Source: Micromonospora chokoriensis (GTDB lineage: Bacteria; Actinomycetota; Actinomycetes; Mycobacteriales; Micromonosporaceae). Taken from it: a stretch of 64,000 bases of DNA. Shown here one piece after another: positions 34,101 to 42,532 of this stretch (position 1 is its first letter; each line of letters begins with the position of its first letter). The notes beneath the pieces are model-generated. The model was not told where the DNA came from and ran no database searches. It saw only the letters and a program-made list of their open reading frames with translations. Where the stretch lies: the NCBI RefSeq assembly GCF_000718555.1, contig NZ_JOAN01000003.1:1-64000 (forward strand), written 5' to 3'. A program made the translations under genes and the position numbers.

Positions 34101-34145
34101 CACGCTTGTCGATGCGTGTGAACCCGTCGCCGCTGGAGGACCGCC

Positions 34146-34301
34146 ATGGCCCGATCCCCGTCCGTCCGTCTGCGCCGTCGTGGGGTGCTCGGCATCCCCG
34201 CCCTGGTGGCCGCCGCGCTGACCACCCTCGCCGCTCGACCCGCGCCGGCGAGCGCCGCGCCGAAGGCCGAGTGCCTCGCCGACCTGCTCCAGGGCGCCTG
34301 A
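34146..34301 (+). CDS. Signal-peptide-like small ORF preceding the amidase
   Basis: A 51-aa open frame with strong coding character: ATG at 34146 shortly after a GGAGGA ribosome-binding site, a basic RLRRRGVLGIPALVAAALTTLAARP stretch that reads as a Tat or Sec signal, an ASAAPK cleavage region, then CLADLLQGA and stop. Its TGA overlaps by one base the ATG (34301) of the amidase, which is in a different frame and lacks a signal. Either this is a separate small secreted peptide translationally coupled to the amidase, or a frameshift (real or a sequence error) joins the two. Confidence 0.6.
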   Translation: MARSPSVRLRRRGVLGIPALVAAALTTLAARPAPASAAPKAECLADLLQGA

Positions 34302-35263
34302 TGGCGACGATCCCCTGGCTCGTGGACGTGCTGCGTGCCGCCGGGGTCCAGGTCGTGGTCGAGGGCGACTGGCTCAACCGGATGCGGCCGGGCTCCTTCG
34401 ACCCGATCGGGGTGCTCTGGCACCACACCGCCTCGACCTCCAGCGCCAGCAACCCGCACCCGGCGCTCGGCATCTGCATCAACGGCCGCTCCGACCTGCC
34501 CGGGCCGCTCTGCCAGGCGCTCGTCGACTACCACGGTGTCTTCCACGTCATCTCCGCCGGCCGGTGCAACCACGCCGGGGTCAGCGGCGGCAGCGGGCCG
34601 ATCCCCGCCGGGGATGGCAACACCCTGATGATCGGTTGGGAGATCGACTACAACGGCGTCAACCAGGAGATGACCGCCGCGCAGTACGACGCGTCACTCG
34701 CCGCCACCGCCGCCGTGCTCACCCGCCTCGGCCGGGACAGCAGCTATGCCCGGGGCCACCGGGAGACCAGCACCACCGGCAAGATCGACCCGTCGTTCAT
34801 CGACCTGAACGTGATGCGGGCCGACGTGGCGGCGAGGATGGCCGGCAGTACCGCGTGGTCCTCCACAGTGGACAACACCACAAGCGGGCGGTTCACCGCC
34901 AGCGCCAACTGGGGCGTGTCGTCGTACTCCAGCCAGCGCTACGGCGCCGACTACCGCTACGCGGACCCGGTCGCCGCCAGCGACGTGGCATGGTATCGGT
35001 TCAACGTCCCGGCGACCGGCAACTACCGGGTCGAGGCCTGGTGGCCGGCAAACTCCGGCTACAACAGCGCGGCGCCCTACATCGTCGCGAGCAGCACCGG
35101 CAACCAGACGGTACGCGTCGACCAGCGTGCGACCGGCGGGCAGTGGCGCACCCTCGGCACCTTCACGCTGCCGGCCGGGGACGCCAACCGGGTGGGCGTG
35201 AGCCGGTGGAGCAACACCACGGGTCTGGTCATCGCCGACGCCGTACGCCTCACCCGCGTCTGA
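34301..35263 (+). CDS. N-acetylmuramoyl-L-alanine amidase with golvesin-like domain
   Basis: Peptidoglycan amidase of 320 aa counted from the ATG at 34301. Residues 1-185 form an Amidase_2/PGRP domain: the metal His in VLWHHTAST, another in YARGHRETST, and Asp in GKIDPSF. Residues 195-320 form a beta-rich domain like the C-terminal domain of golvesin and xanthan lyases (ASANWGVSSYSSQRYGADYR, TGNYRVEAWWPANSGYNSAAPY). As written it has no signal peptide, which is odd for a wall hydrolase; a signal-like ORF in another frame lies directly upstream. The frame is open back to 34091, but those residues look non-coding. Confidence 0.82.
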   Translation: MATIPWLVDVLRAAGVQVVVEGDWLNRMRPGSFDPIGVLWHHTASTSSASNPHPALGICINGRSDLPGPLCQALVDYHGVFHVISAGRCNHAGVSGGSGPIPAGDGNTLMIGWEIDYNGVNQEMTAAQYDASLAATAAVLTRLGRDSSYARGHRETSTTGKIDPSFIDLNVMRADVAARMAGSTAWSSTVDNTTSGRFTASANWGVSSYSSQRYGADYRYADPVAASDVAWYRFNVPATGNYRVEAWWPANSGYNSAAPYIVASSTGNQTVRVDQRATGGQWRTLGTFTLPAGDANRVGVSRWSNTTGLVIADAVRLTRV

Positions 35264-35313
35264 CGCGCCCACCTCGACCCTGATGCGCCCGCCTCGGCTT
35301 GATCGACTCAATT

Positions 35314-35362
35314 TCCTGGAAGTCGGGGTGTCCCACGTGCGAGGATGCCCCGACTTCAAGGA
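35314..35362. repeat. Imperfect inverted repeat
   Basis: Two 20-nt arms (35314-35333 and 35343-35362) match at 17 positions around a 9-nt loop, with GAAGTCGGGG as the core. It lies in the 137-bp gap after the amidase gene and may be its terminator or a dispersed repeat. Confidence 0.5.
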
Positions 35363-35400
35363 ACCCGAGGGGATCTCGGCAGGATGGGGGCGTCCGAGGA

Positions 35401-35859
35401 GTGCCTGACGTCCAAGGTCTGCTCGCCGAGTTGTGCGCTCTGCGTGGATTGACCGCTCAGGGCGCACATTTGCGCGATAGAGACAGCTTGCTGTTCAGCA
35501 TCCTCGATGAGGCACGGGCGTATCGATGGGATGTCCGGGTCTACTCCATCGCCTGGCGGATCGAGTCCGAAGCAGACGTGGTGGTCGGCGCCGGTGACGA
35601 CGCAGACGTTCTGCGGCGGGCCGTTGCGATTGTCGATGGCAAGGTTCTCCGCGCGGTGCAGGTGGAGGCACCGAGCCTCGACACGACTTTCGTCTTCGAC
35701 GGCTGCCGGCTGCGCGTCTTTCCAGTGACCGCCAGGTCCGACCCTAGCCGCTGGCAGCAGTGGTCGCTGCGATCACCCACCGGGCGAATATTGGATATCG
35801 GGCCAGGGGCGTCCTGGAGTTGGCGGGAGTGTGGAACCGGTGGCGCTGACTCAAGCTGA
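35401..35859 (+). CDS. Uncharacterised small protein, tandem paralogue 1
   Basis: Not recognised. About 152 aa from a GTG at 35401; the start is uncertain because a good ribosome-binding site is not at ideal spacing. It shares with the next gene the pattern AWR(I/L)ES, DD, a DG motif, V.V....LD.T..F.G.RL..F, then WSL.....G..L..GPG.SW, so the two are duplicates. No signal peptide, no membrane segment. Base composition is visibly less GC-rich than neighbouring genes. It overlaps the next gene. Size and duplication resemble immunity-type or cargo-type proteins, but no toxin is identified. Confidence 0.65.
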   Translation: MPDVQGLLAELCALRGLTAQGAHLRDRDSLLFSILDEARAYRWDVRVYSIAWRIESEADVVVGAGDDADVLRRAVAIVDGKVLRAVQVEAPSLDTTFVFDGCRLRVFPVTARSDPSRWQQWSLRSPTGRILDIGPGASWSWRECGTGGADSS

Positions 35860-36268
35860 CCAGCGGCAGGTGCAGGGATTGCTGATGCAGCTTGAGGGGG
35901 CCGTGGTGCGAGAGGCCCGTCTGAGCCCCCTCGGTGGAAGTTGGATAAGCGTCGAGTTGGGCCGGTCTCTGCTGTTCGTCGACATGGCGGCATGGAGGCT
36001 CGAGAGCGACGCACACTTCCTCGCCGCCTGCGAAGATGATCGGGAGCATATGGGGCGGATGATCACCGAGTTGGATGGCAGACGGCTGGAGTCCGTCGAG
36101 GTCTCCCGACACCTCGACCTGACCCTGAGCTTCGAAGGGCTGAGGCTGCTGCTGTTCGCCTGCACCGGCCCCGACGGCGACGATGAGCACTGGTCTCTGC
36201 AACTCGCGACCGGTGAAAGCTTGTTCGCCGGCCCCGGGGATTCCTGGACGTTCGCAGAATCCCCATGA
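35831..36268 (+). CDS. Uncharacterised small protein, tandem paralogue 2
   Basis: Not recognised. 145 aa, overlapping the previous gene by 29 nt. It repeats that gene's pattern: AWRLESDAHFLAA, ELDGRRLESVEVSRHLDLTLSFEGLRLLLF, HWSLQLATGESLFAGPGDSW. The N-terminal half (LTQADQRQVQGLLMQLEGAV) aligns loosely with QGLLAELCALRGL of the first copy. Its TGA overlaps the ATG of the following 62-aa gene (ATGA at 36265-36268), so three genes are probably co-translated. Soluble, acidic, no catalytic motif seen. Confidence 0.7.
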   Translation: MEPVALTQADQRQVQGLLMQLEGAVVREARLSPLGGSWISVELGRSLLFVDMAAWRLESDAHFLAACEDDREHMGRMITELDGRRLESVEVSRHLDLTLSFEGLRLLLFACTGPDGDDEHWSLQLATGESLFAGPGDSWTFAESP

Positions 36269-36453
36269 GGCGGGCCCTCGGCCGCCACACCGGTCTCTCG
36301 TGGCCGTATGTCATTGCTTCTCTGGAGGTGCCGGAGGCATTGTCTGGTCGCTGCGACCTGAGCGGCCTTGACGCCGACACGCAGCTGCGGATGATCGACC
36401 GGATGCTGGCCCTCATCCGGGAGTTCGTCGAAGCCGGTATCGACTCCAAGTAG
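36265..36453 (+). CDS. Small protein of unknown function
   Basis: A 62-aa protein whose ATG overlaps the stop of the preceding gene by 4 nt, which supports it being real. The C-terminal part LSGLDADTQLRMIDRMLALIREFVEAG is predicted to be an amphipathic helix. No domain is recognised. It is the last gene before a strong hairpin terminator and belongs with the two paralogues upstream. Confidence 0.6.
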   Translation: MRRALGRHTGLSWPYVIASLEVPEALSGRCDLSGLDADTQLRMIDRMLALIREFVEAGIDSK

Positions 36454-36461
36454 GACGAGCA

Positions 36462-36504
36462 GCCAAGCAGGGGCGTGACCTTCCCGGTCACGCCCCTGCT
36501 TGGC
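36462..36504. terminator. Strong bidirectional terminator
   Basis: A perfect 19-bp stem (36462-36480 with 36486-36504) and a TTCCC loop lie exactly between two convergent genes (stops at 36453 and 36517). It should end both transcripts. Confidence 0.85.
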
Positions 36505-36516
36505 GACAAAGGCAGG

Positions 36517-37641
36517 TTAGTTACGCGAGCAGGTCGCCCCGTTGAGCGAGAAGCTGGTCGGCGACGAGTAGGCCCCGCTCAGGGTGCCCTGGTAGCCGAA
36601 GCTGGCCGTCCCCCCGGGTGCGACCGACCCGTTGTGGCCGACGTTGCGGGCGGTCACCGTCGACCCGCTCTGGCTCACCGTGGCGTTCCACGAGTTGGTG
36701 ACCTGCTGACCGCTGGGCAGGCCGTAGGTGAGCGTCCACCCGTTGATCGCGCTGGAGCCGGTGTTGGTGATCTGCACGTCGGCCGTGAAGCCGTTGTTCC
36801 ACGAGTTCGCCGTGTACTTCACCGCGCAGGCCGCACCACCCGTCGGCGGCGGGGTCGTCGGCGGCGGGGTGGTGGGGTTGCCGCCACCGTTGACGTTTGC
36901 CGAGAACGAGGTCACCGCGAGGCCGACGCCGCCCTGCCACGGCTCGAAACCGGCCTGGATGCTGGTCAGATACCAGGAGTTGGTGATCGCGCCACGGTTG
37001 CGGGTGTCGTTGATGAAGTCCAGCACGCTGAAGTTCAGGCTGGAGATCGCCGACGGCGCCACGTACGAGATGACGTTGTTGGAGCCGTTGCTGCCCCGCC
37101 AGACCTCCCAGGTGCGGCCGGCCAGGTTGGCCGTGCCGACCACCGAGCCGATGGGCTGGATCGGGCCCTGCCGGTTGAGCCAGATCATGATCTCCATCTG
37201 GTTCACCCCGTCCCGCTTGGGTGACGGGTCCAGCCAGATGTCGTACGACGCGTTGTAGGTGGCGCCGCTGACGTACCGGTAGGAGATGCTGCTGGTGGCG
37301 CTGCTGATCTGGCTCACCTGGATCGGCAGGTTCGTTCCGGGGGAGCAGTTGGTGTAGTGACAACCAAAGAACACCGAGGGGTACGCCGTGGGCGCCCCGT
37401 TGGTGGGGCTGCTGCCGTTCAGGGTGGTGATCTCGAAGCCGTTGCTGGTGACGTTGATGCACTGCTGGGCGGTGGTGCCCCAGCGGTTGTTCTGCACCAC
37501 GTACCGGCCCTGGATGGTGGTCGAGCCGTACTGTTCGCAGATCTGGGTGTCGGCGGAGGCGTTGCCGCCGAGGGCCACCGCCACCAGTGAGCTGGCGACC
37601 AGCAACCCGGCGGCGGCCAGGGCCCGAAGTTGACGTTTCAT
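36517..37641 (-). CDS. Secreted GH12 endoglucanase with CBM2
   Basis: Exported cellulase of 374 aa. Signal peptide residues 1-30 (LRALAAAGLLVASSLVAVAL, cut after NASA). Residues 31-250 form a GH12 catalytic domain: nucleophile Glu150 in GVNQMEIMIWL and acid/base Glu233 in AGFEPWQGG. A PTTPPPTTPPPTGG linker at about 256-270 joins a C-terminal family 2 cellulose-binding module (residues 272-374) with its Cys pair and surface Trp residues. It hydrolyses beta-1,4-glucan outside the cell. Start at ATG 37641 with AAGGAG upstream; the open frame beyond is not part of the protein. A CelR-type operator lies 52-65 nt upstream. Confidence 0.95.
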   Translation of the reverse strand: MKRQLRALAAAGLLVASSLVAVALGGNASADTQICEQYGSTTIQGRYVVQNNRWGTTAQQCINVTSNGFEITTLNGSSPTNGAPTAYPSVFFGCHYTNCSPGTNLPIQVSQISSATSSISYRYVSGATYNASYDIWLDPSPKRDGVNQMEIMIWLNRQGPIQPIGSVVGTANLAGRTWEVWRGSNGSNNVISYVAPSAISSLNFSVLDFINDTRNRGAITNSWYLTSIQAGFEPWQGGVGLAVTSFSANVNGGGNPTTPPPTTPPPTGGAACAVKYTANSWNNGFTADVQITNTGSSAINGWTLTYGLPSGQQVTNSWNATVSQSGSTVTARNVGHNGSVAPGGTASFGYQGTLSGAYSSPTSFSLNGATCSRN

Positions 37642-37942
37642 GACGCTCCTTGACTCGGCGCGTGCCCGAGCGCCGGATGTGGTGGGGCAGTGCGGGAGCG
37701 CTCCCACGCTCAACGACACATTCACATGTCTGAAACTGATGCGCAACCGTACGCGTCAAACTGGTGAATTGTGAGGATTGCCATGCCCCCACCGGTCGGC
37801 TGGAAGAGGAGAGCCAGCTAAGCGGTGCGGGCCGCCGACGAGCGGTCGTTGGCGGACCGATTGGGCCTGGTGTGCACCGATCGCTCCGAGTAGCGTGTTG
37901 CCTCCAACGCGTGCCGTTCCCCCTCCGGAGGCGTACACCACC
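37642..37942. other. Divergent intergenic region carrying the cellulase operator
   Basis: About 300 bp between the cellulase (minus) and the monooxygenase (plus). It contains the CelR/CebR-like palindrome at 37693-37706 near the cellulase. The other half, toward 37943, shows no gene and no other clear motif apart from a GGAGG before the monooxygenase start. Confidence 0.55.
37693..37706. promoter_or_regulatory. CelR/CebR-type cellulose-response operator
   Basis: The 14-mer CGGGAGCGCTCCCA matches 13 of 14 positions of TGGGAGCGCTCCCA, the operator bound by Thermobifida CelR and related LacI-family CebR repressors that release with cellobiose. It lies just upstream of the GH12 cellulase start. 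A CelR homologue is not encoded in this window. Confidence 0.85.
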
Positions 37943-39049
37943 ATGGGTGGCTCCCCCCTGCGCATTCTCGTCGTCGGCGCGGGCATCGCCGGCCTGGCCG
38001 TAGCCCGGGCGCTACGCCTGGCGGGCTTCCGGCCGGACGTCACCGACAAGCTGCCACCGGGGGAGTCCACCGAGACCGGCCTCTATCTGCCCGGCAACGC
38101 CGCCCGCGCACTGCGCCGGCTCGATCTGCACGACCCGGTCCGGCCGATCGGGCAGGTGATCCACCGGCAGCGGTTCTTCGACGCCGCCGGCGCGAAACTC
38201 TGCGAGGTCGACCTCGATGCCCTCTGGGTAGGCGTCGGCGAATGCCGGGCGTTGCCCCGGGCCGACCTGCACCGGGTGCTGCTCAGCGGTGCCGGCGGTG
38301 CCGTCCGGCACGGCGCCGAGGTCCGCACCCTGAACCTTCTCCCTGGCGCGGTCGGCGTCACCTTCACCGACGGCACCACCACGGAGTACGACCTGGTCAT
38401 CGGTGCCGACGGGCCCCGCTCCTCGGTCCGTGCGCTGGCCGCGCTCGGTGGTCCGCCGCGCCCGGTCGGGCAGGTGGTCTACCGGGCGGTCCTGCGCGAC
38501 GGCCCACCTGTCACCGAGTGGACCGCGCTGCTCGGTCAGCGCTCCGGGTTCCTGATGGTGCCGATCGGCGCTGGGCGACTGCACCTCTATGCCGACGAGG
38601 CCGGCACCGAGGAGCCCGCCGACCCGCTGGCCCGGCTACGGGACCTCTTCGCCGACTATCGCGGCCCGGTACCCGAGGTGCTGGCGGCGCTCGACGAGGT
38701 GCACGTCGGGATCACCGACGAGGTGGAGCTGGGTCGTTGGTACCGGGGGCGCGTCCTGCTGATCGGCGACGCCGCGCACGCCACCGCGCCGACGCTGTCC
38801 CAGGGTGCGGCCATGGCGTTGGAGGACGCCGTGGTGCTGGCCGAGTCGCTGCGCGCCGCCAACAGCGTGGAGGCGGCGCTCGTGGCGTACGAGAGTCGTC
38901 GCCGCCCGCGTACCCGATGGGTGCGGGACCGGACCCGGGACCGCAACCGGACCAGGGACGTGCCGCCGGCGCTGCGCGACCCGTTGTTACGCGGACGCGG
39001 CGGCCGAATCTTCGGCGAGCACTACCGCCTACTGCTCGACCCGCTGTAG
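37943..39049 (+). CDS. FAD-dependent monooxygenase
   Basis: Flavoprotein hydroxylase of 368 aa. The FAD-binding GxGxxG is in RILVVGAGIAGLAVARAL at residues 7-24; the DG motif is YDLVIGADGPRSSVR; the second FAD motif is VLLIGDAAHATAPTLSQGAAMALEDA. This is the PHBH/salicylate hydroxylase group, acting on aromatic or polyketide substrates with NAD(P)H. I start it at ATG 37943, with GGAGG upstream; upstream codons in frame are non-coding. The C-terminus RTRDRNRTRDVP is very basic. ctaD follows 130 nt downstream but is unlikely to be related. Confidence 0.9.
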   Translation: MGGSPLRILVVGAGIAGLAVARALRLAGFRPDVTDKLPPGESTETGLYLPGNAARALRRLDLHDPVRPIGQVIHRQRFFDAAGAKLCEVDLDALWVGVGECRALPRADLHRVLLSGAGGAVRHGAEVRTLNLLPGAVGVTFTDGTTTEYDLVIGADGPRSSVRALAALGGPPRPVGQVVYRAVLRDGPPVTEWTALLGQRSGFLMVPIGAGRLHLYADEAGTEEPADPLARLRDLFADYRGPVPEVLAALDEVHVGITDEVELGRWYRGRVLLIGDAAHATAPTLSQGAAMALEDAVVLAESLRAANSVEAALVAYESRRRPRTRWVRDRTRDRNRTRDVPPALRDPLLRGRGGRIFGEHYRLLLDPL

Positions 39050-39179
39050 CCCCGTTGTAGATCGTGTCACGCCACCCCACGCGGCGCTGCGACCTGCCGG
39101 GGACTATCCTCCTTGCGGATGACGGCCCGCCGATAACCAGCGTGTGCCGAGCGGGACAACCGAGAACCGGAGGCCACTC

Positions 39180-40940
39180 GTGACCACCGTCGCACCCAAG
39201 CCGGTCGTGACCCGGCCCTGGCCGGTCCGGGAGCCGGTCAAGGGGTCGGCCATCGCGCGGCTGCTGCGAACCACGGACGCGAAGCAGATCGGGATCATGT
39301 ACATGATCACCGCGTTCGTGTTCTTCATGATCGGTGGCCTGATGGCCCTGATCATGCGGGCTGAGCTGGCCCGACCGGGGCTGCAGTTCCTGTCGCCCGA
39401 GCAGTACAACCAGCTCTTCACGATGCACGGCACGATCATGTTGCTGTTCTTCGCGACGCCGATCGTGTTCGCGTTCGCGAACTACATCGTGCCGATCCAG
39501 ATCGGTGCGCCCGATGTCTCCTTCCCCCGACTGAACAGCTTCGCCTACTGGCTGTACCTGTTCGGCGGCACGATGGCGACCGCCGGGTTCATCACGCCGG
39601 GTGGCGCCGCCGACTTCGGCTGGTTCGCGTACGCGCCGCTGAGCAGTGTCGAGCACTCGCCCGGTGTCGGCGCCAACATGTGGATCATGGGTCTGGCCAT
39701 CTCCGGTCTGGGCACCATCCTCGGTGCCGTCAACATGATCACCACGGTGCTGACCCTGCGTGCGCCCGGCATGACCATGTTCCGGATGCCGATCTTCACG
39801 TGGAACATCCTGGTCACCAGCCTCCTGGTGATCCTGGTCTTCCCGCTGCTGGCCGCCGCGCTCTTCGCGCTCGCCGCAGACCGGATCCTCGGTGCGCACG
39901 TGTACGACCCGGCAACCGGTGGGCCAATGCTCTGGCAGCACCTGTTCTGGTTCTTCGGGCACCCCGAGGTCTACATCGTGGCGCTGCCGTTCTTCGGCAT
40001 CATCAGCGAGGTCATCCCGGTCTTCTCCCGCAAGCCGATCTTCGGCTACAAGGGTCTGGTCGCCGCGACCGTGGCGATCGCCGCGCTCTCCATGAGCGTC
40101 TGGGCGCACCACATGTTCGCCACCGGCCAGGTGCTGCTGCCGTTCTTCAGCTTCCTGAGCTACCTGATCGCCGTGCCGACCGGTATGAAGTTCTTCAACT
40201 GGATCGGCACCATGTGGCGGGGCCAGATCAGCTTCGAGACGCCCATGCTCTGGGCGGTCGGCTTCCTGGTCACCTTCCTCTTCGGTGGTCTCACCGGTGT
40301 GCTGCTGGCCAGCCCGCCGATCGACTTCCACGTGTCGGACTCGTACTTCGTGGTGGCGCACTTCCACTACGTGCTCTTCGGCACCATCGTGTTCGCGGTC
40401 TTCGCGGGCATCTACTTCTGGTTCCCGAAGATGTTCGGCCGGATGCTCGACGAGCGCCTGGGCAAGGTGCACTTCTGGCTCACCATGATCGGCTTCCACA
40501 CCACGTTCCTGGTGCAGCACTGGCTCGGCAACGAGGGCATGCCCCGTCGCTACGCCGACTACCTGCCCAGCGACGGCTTCACGACGCTGAACATGATCTC
40601 TACGATCGGCGCGTTCATCACCGGTATCTCGACGCTGCCGTTCATCTACAACTGCTGGAAGTCGTACAAGACCGGCCCGGTGGTCGAGGTGAACGACCCC
40701 TGGGGTCACGGCAACTCGCTGGAGTGGGCGACCAGCAGCCCGCCGCCGCTGCGTAACTTCGACCGGATGCCGCGGATCCGCTCCGAGCGGCCCGCCTTCG
40801 ACGCGAAGTTCCCGGAGTTGGCCGCCGGTGGCCAGAGCCTCGCAGGCCCGCCGGAGGGTGGCGCCAAGCCGCTCACCAGCGAGTCGGACGGCGGCGCCAG
40901 CTACCGCGAGGACACCGCCAGCGACATCGATCGGCACTGA
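39180..40940 (+). CDS. ctaD: Cytochrome c oxidase subunit I
   Basis: Catalytic core of the aa3-type terminal oxidase, 586 aa with 12 membrane segments. The binuclear-centre ligands are H261 (in HPEVY, cross-linked to Tyr265), H310 and H311 (WAHHMF), and the heme ligands H394 and H396 are in [11 protein letters not shown]. It reduces oxygen to water while pumping protons. GTG start at 39180 with GGAGG upstream. The other oxidase and bc1 genes are not adjacent, as is usual for actinobacterial ctaD. The C-terminal tail of about 60 residues is polar and cytoplasmic. Two hairpins follow the stop. Confidence 0.96.
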   Translation: MTTVAPKPVVTRPWPVREPVKGSAIARLLRTTDAKQIGIMYMITAFVFFMIGGLMALIMRAELARPGLQFLSPEQYNQLFTMHGTIMLLFFATPIVFAFANYIVPIQIGAPDVSFPRLNSFAYWLYLFGGTMATAGFITPGGAADFGWFAYAPLSSVEHSPGVGANMWIMGLAISGLGTILGAVNMITTVLTLRAPGMTMFRMPIFTWNILVTSLLVILVFPLLAAALFALAADRILGAHVYDPATGGPMLWQHLFWFFGHPEVYIVALPFFGIISEVIPVFSRKPIFGYKGLVAATVAIAALSMSVWAHHMFATGQVLLPFFSFLSYLIAVPTGMKFFNWIGTMWRGQISFETPMLWAVGFLVTFLFGGLTGVLLASPPIDFHVSDSYFVVAHFHYVLFGTIVFAVFAGIYFWFPKMFGRMLDERLGKVHFWLTMIGFHTTFLVQHWLGNEGMPRRYADYLPSDGFTTLNMISTIGAFITGISTLPFIYNCWKSYKTGPVVEVNDPWGHGNSLEWATSSPPPLRNFDRMPRIRSERPAFDAKFPELAAGGQSLAGPPEGGAKPLTSESDGGASYREDTASDIDRH

Positions 40941-40958
40941 CGCTCAAACTCAGCAGTA

Positions 40959-41000
40959 CGACGGGCGCCGCCCCCGGGACACCGGGAGCGGTGCCCGTCG
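40959..41000 (+). terminator. ctaD terminator
   Basis: Nineteen-bp arms (40959-40977 and 40982-41000) pair with two weak positions around a 4-nt loop, starting 18 nt past the ctaD stop. Typical of a strong factor-independent-like terminator in GC-rich DNA. Confidence 0.75.
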
Positions 41001-41064
41001 CCATGTCCAGCCACTGTCACTCCCTGCCCGGCTCGGCCTGGCTCCGGGCAAGCCATGTCCCTAG

Positions 41065-41114
41065 TGAGCGTGATGTCTGTGAGTCATCGTGATGACTCAC
41101 AGACATCACGCTCA
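41065..41114. repeat. 24-bp perfect palindromic element
   Basis: Perfect 24-bp arms (41065-41088 and 41091-41114) meet with only two bases between them. The centre AGTCAT-N4-ATGACT is identical to that of the hairpin at 2947-2992. It may be a second terminator for the convergent pair or a copy of a mobile palindromic repeat. Confidence 0.7.
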
Positions 41115-41244
41115 TCAACATGTGTGCCTGCCGGCTGCCCGGGGGACACCACGATCCGCAGGCAGCGTCGCCGTCGTGGTCAGAGAGCGCCGCGCGGCGA
41201 CCGGCAAGGGACGCCGGCCGTCAGTTCCGCTGCGGCGGCGGCCT

Positions 41245-42462
41245 TCAGCGGGTGGCGGGGGTGAGGTCGGCTTCGACGGGTGGCGAGGTGGCCGCGGCGG
41301 CGTTGCGGCGGCGGCGTAGCTCGATCGGGAGGACCACCAGGGTGACCAGCGCGCCGAGCGCACCGGTCACCACGAAGCCCCAGAGTGGCGCGCTGGCGTC
41401 GATCACCGCCCCGGCGAGCGGCGCGCCGACCGCGATGCCGACGGTGACCGCCGAGCCGTGCAGGCCCATCGCCTCACCGCGCACCTCGGCGGGAACCAGG
41501 CGGCTGACCGCGTCCGAGCCGGCGGCGATGGTCGGCGCGCAGAGTGCGCCGGCCGGGATCAGCGCCAGACACAGCAGCCACCAGTGCGCACCGCCCAGCC
41601 CCACTGGAATTGTGCACAGGGCCAGGGCGGCGGTCAGGGCCAGCGGGGAGAACGAGCGGTGGACCGCGCCGTAGGCGAAACCGCCGACCAGCGAGGCGAC
41701 CGCCCAGATGGCCAGCACCGCGCCGGTCCAGCCGACCTCGCCGCTGGCCCGTAGGACGGCGACAACCGCCACGTCGGTGCCGCCGAGCACCAGGGTCGCG
41801 GCGGCGCTGAGCGCCAGCACGGCGAGCAGTCGGGGTGTCAGCCACTCCCGGCGCGGCACTCGCCGCTGCGGGCCGGTGGGCTCGGCGGCATCACGGATCG
41901 GCGGATTGACCAACCACAGGGCGATCCCGGCGGCGACGATGCCGCCACCGACCAGGTACATGGTGGTCTGCGCGGAGATCGCGGTGACCAGGGCCACCGC
42001 CAACGCTGGGCCGATCATGAAGGACAGCTCCACCGACATGGAGTCCAGCGCGTACGCCTGGCGGCGTTGCTCCTCGGGGACCAGCGCGGCGATCGACTGA
42101 CGGACCACGGAGAAGATGGGCAGGGCCAGGGAGCCGGCTACGAAGGCGGCCGGCAGGAGCAGGGGGTACGCCAGCGAAGGCGCGGTGGACCAGAAGATCG
42201 CCTCGGCGATCCCGGTCAGCACCAGGACCGGGCGCAGTCCACGCCGATCCACCAGCCGGCCGAGCAGCGGCCCGCCGATCGCCGCGCCCACGGTGACGGC
42301 CGCACCGACCAGGCCGGCCGCCCCGTAGCCTCGATCAAGATCGAGCACCACGTGGAAGGTCAGCGTCACCCCGGTCGCGGTGAGCGGGATGCGGGCGAGG
42401 ACGGCGACCAGCAGCAGCGACCGCAGGCCGGGCAGGGCGAGCGCGCGCCGGTAAGGTTTCAT
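41245..42462 (-). CDS. MFS transporter
   Basis: Major facilitator of about 405 aa with 12 membrane segments. The loop GPLLGRLVDRRGLRPVLVL after segment 2 is the family signature, and a second RLVPAEVRGEAMGLHG loop lies after segment 8. The style is that of drug-efflux or sugar-efflux proteins (SetA/EmrD-like). Starts at ATG 42462, GTG 42468 or ATG 42492 are all in frame. It lies 70 nt downstream of pncA on the same strand; whether it transports a pyridine compound is speculation. Confidence 0.88.
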   Translation of the reverse strand: MKPYRRALALPGLRSLLLVAVLARIPLTATGVTLTFHVVLDLDRGYGAAGLVGAAVTVGAAIGGPLLGRLVDRRGLRPVLVLTGIAEAIFWSTAPSLAYPLLLPAAFVAGSLALPIFSVVRQSIAALVPEEQRRQAYALDSMSVELSFMIGPALAVALVTAISAQTTMYLVGGGIVAAGIALWLVNPPIRDAAEPTGPQRRVPRREWLTPRLLAVLALSAAATLVLGGTDVAVVAVLRASGEVGWTGAVLAIWAVASLVGGFAYGAVHRSFSPLALTAALALCTIPVGLGGAHWWLLCLALIPAGALCAPTIAAGSDAVSRLVPAEVRGEAMGLHGSAVTVGIAVGAPLAGAVIDASAPLWGFVVTGALGALVTLVVLPIELRRRRNAAAATSPPVEADLTPATR

Positions 42463-42532
42463 GTTCACGTGGGTCCGTACCTCCGGCGACATCTTCGACC
42501 GGTGGCAGCCCCTTGGCCAACCAATTAGTGCC

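Larger units (their letters stand above)
40941..41244. other. Intergenic region with tandem hairpins
   Basis: About 300 bp between two convergent genes (ctaD and an MFS gene). It holds two strong hairpins (40959-41000 and 41065-41114), described separately. No gene is visible in the rest. Confidence 0.6.

Noticed and set aside
38712..40937. 741-codon open frame antisense to ctaD and the monooxygenase
   Set aside because: It is a composition artefact; the sense strand carries all cytochrome oxidase heme and copper ligands.
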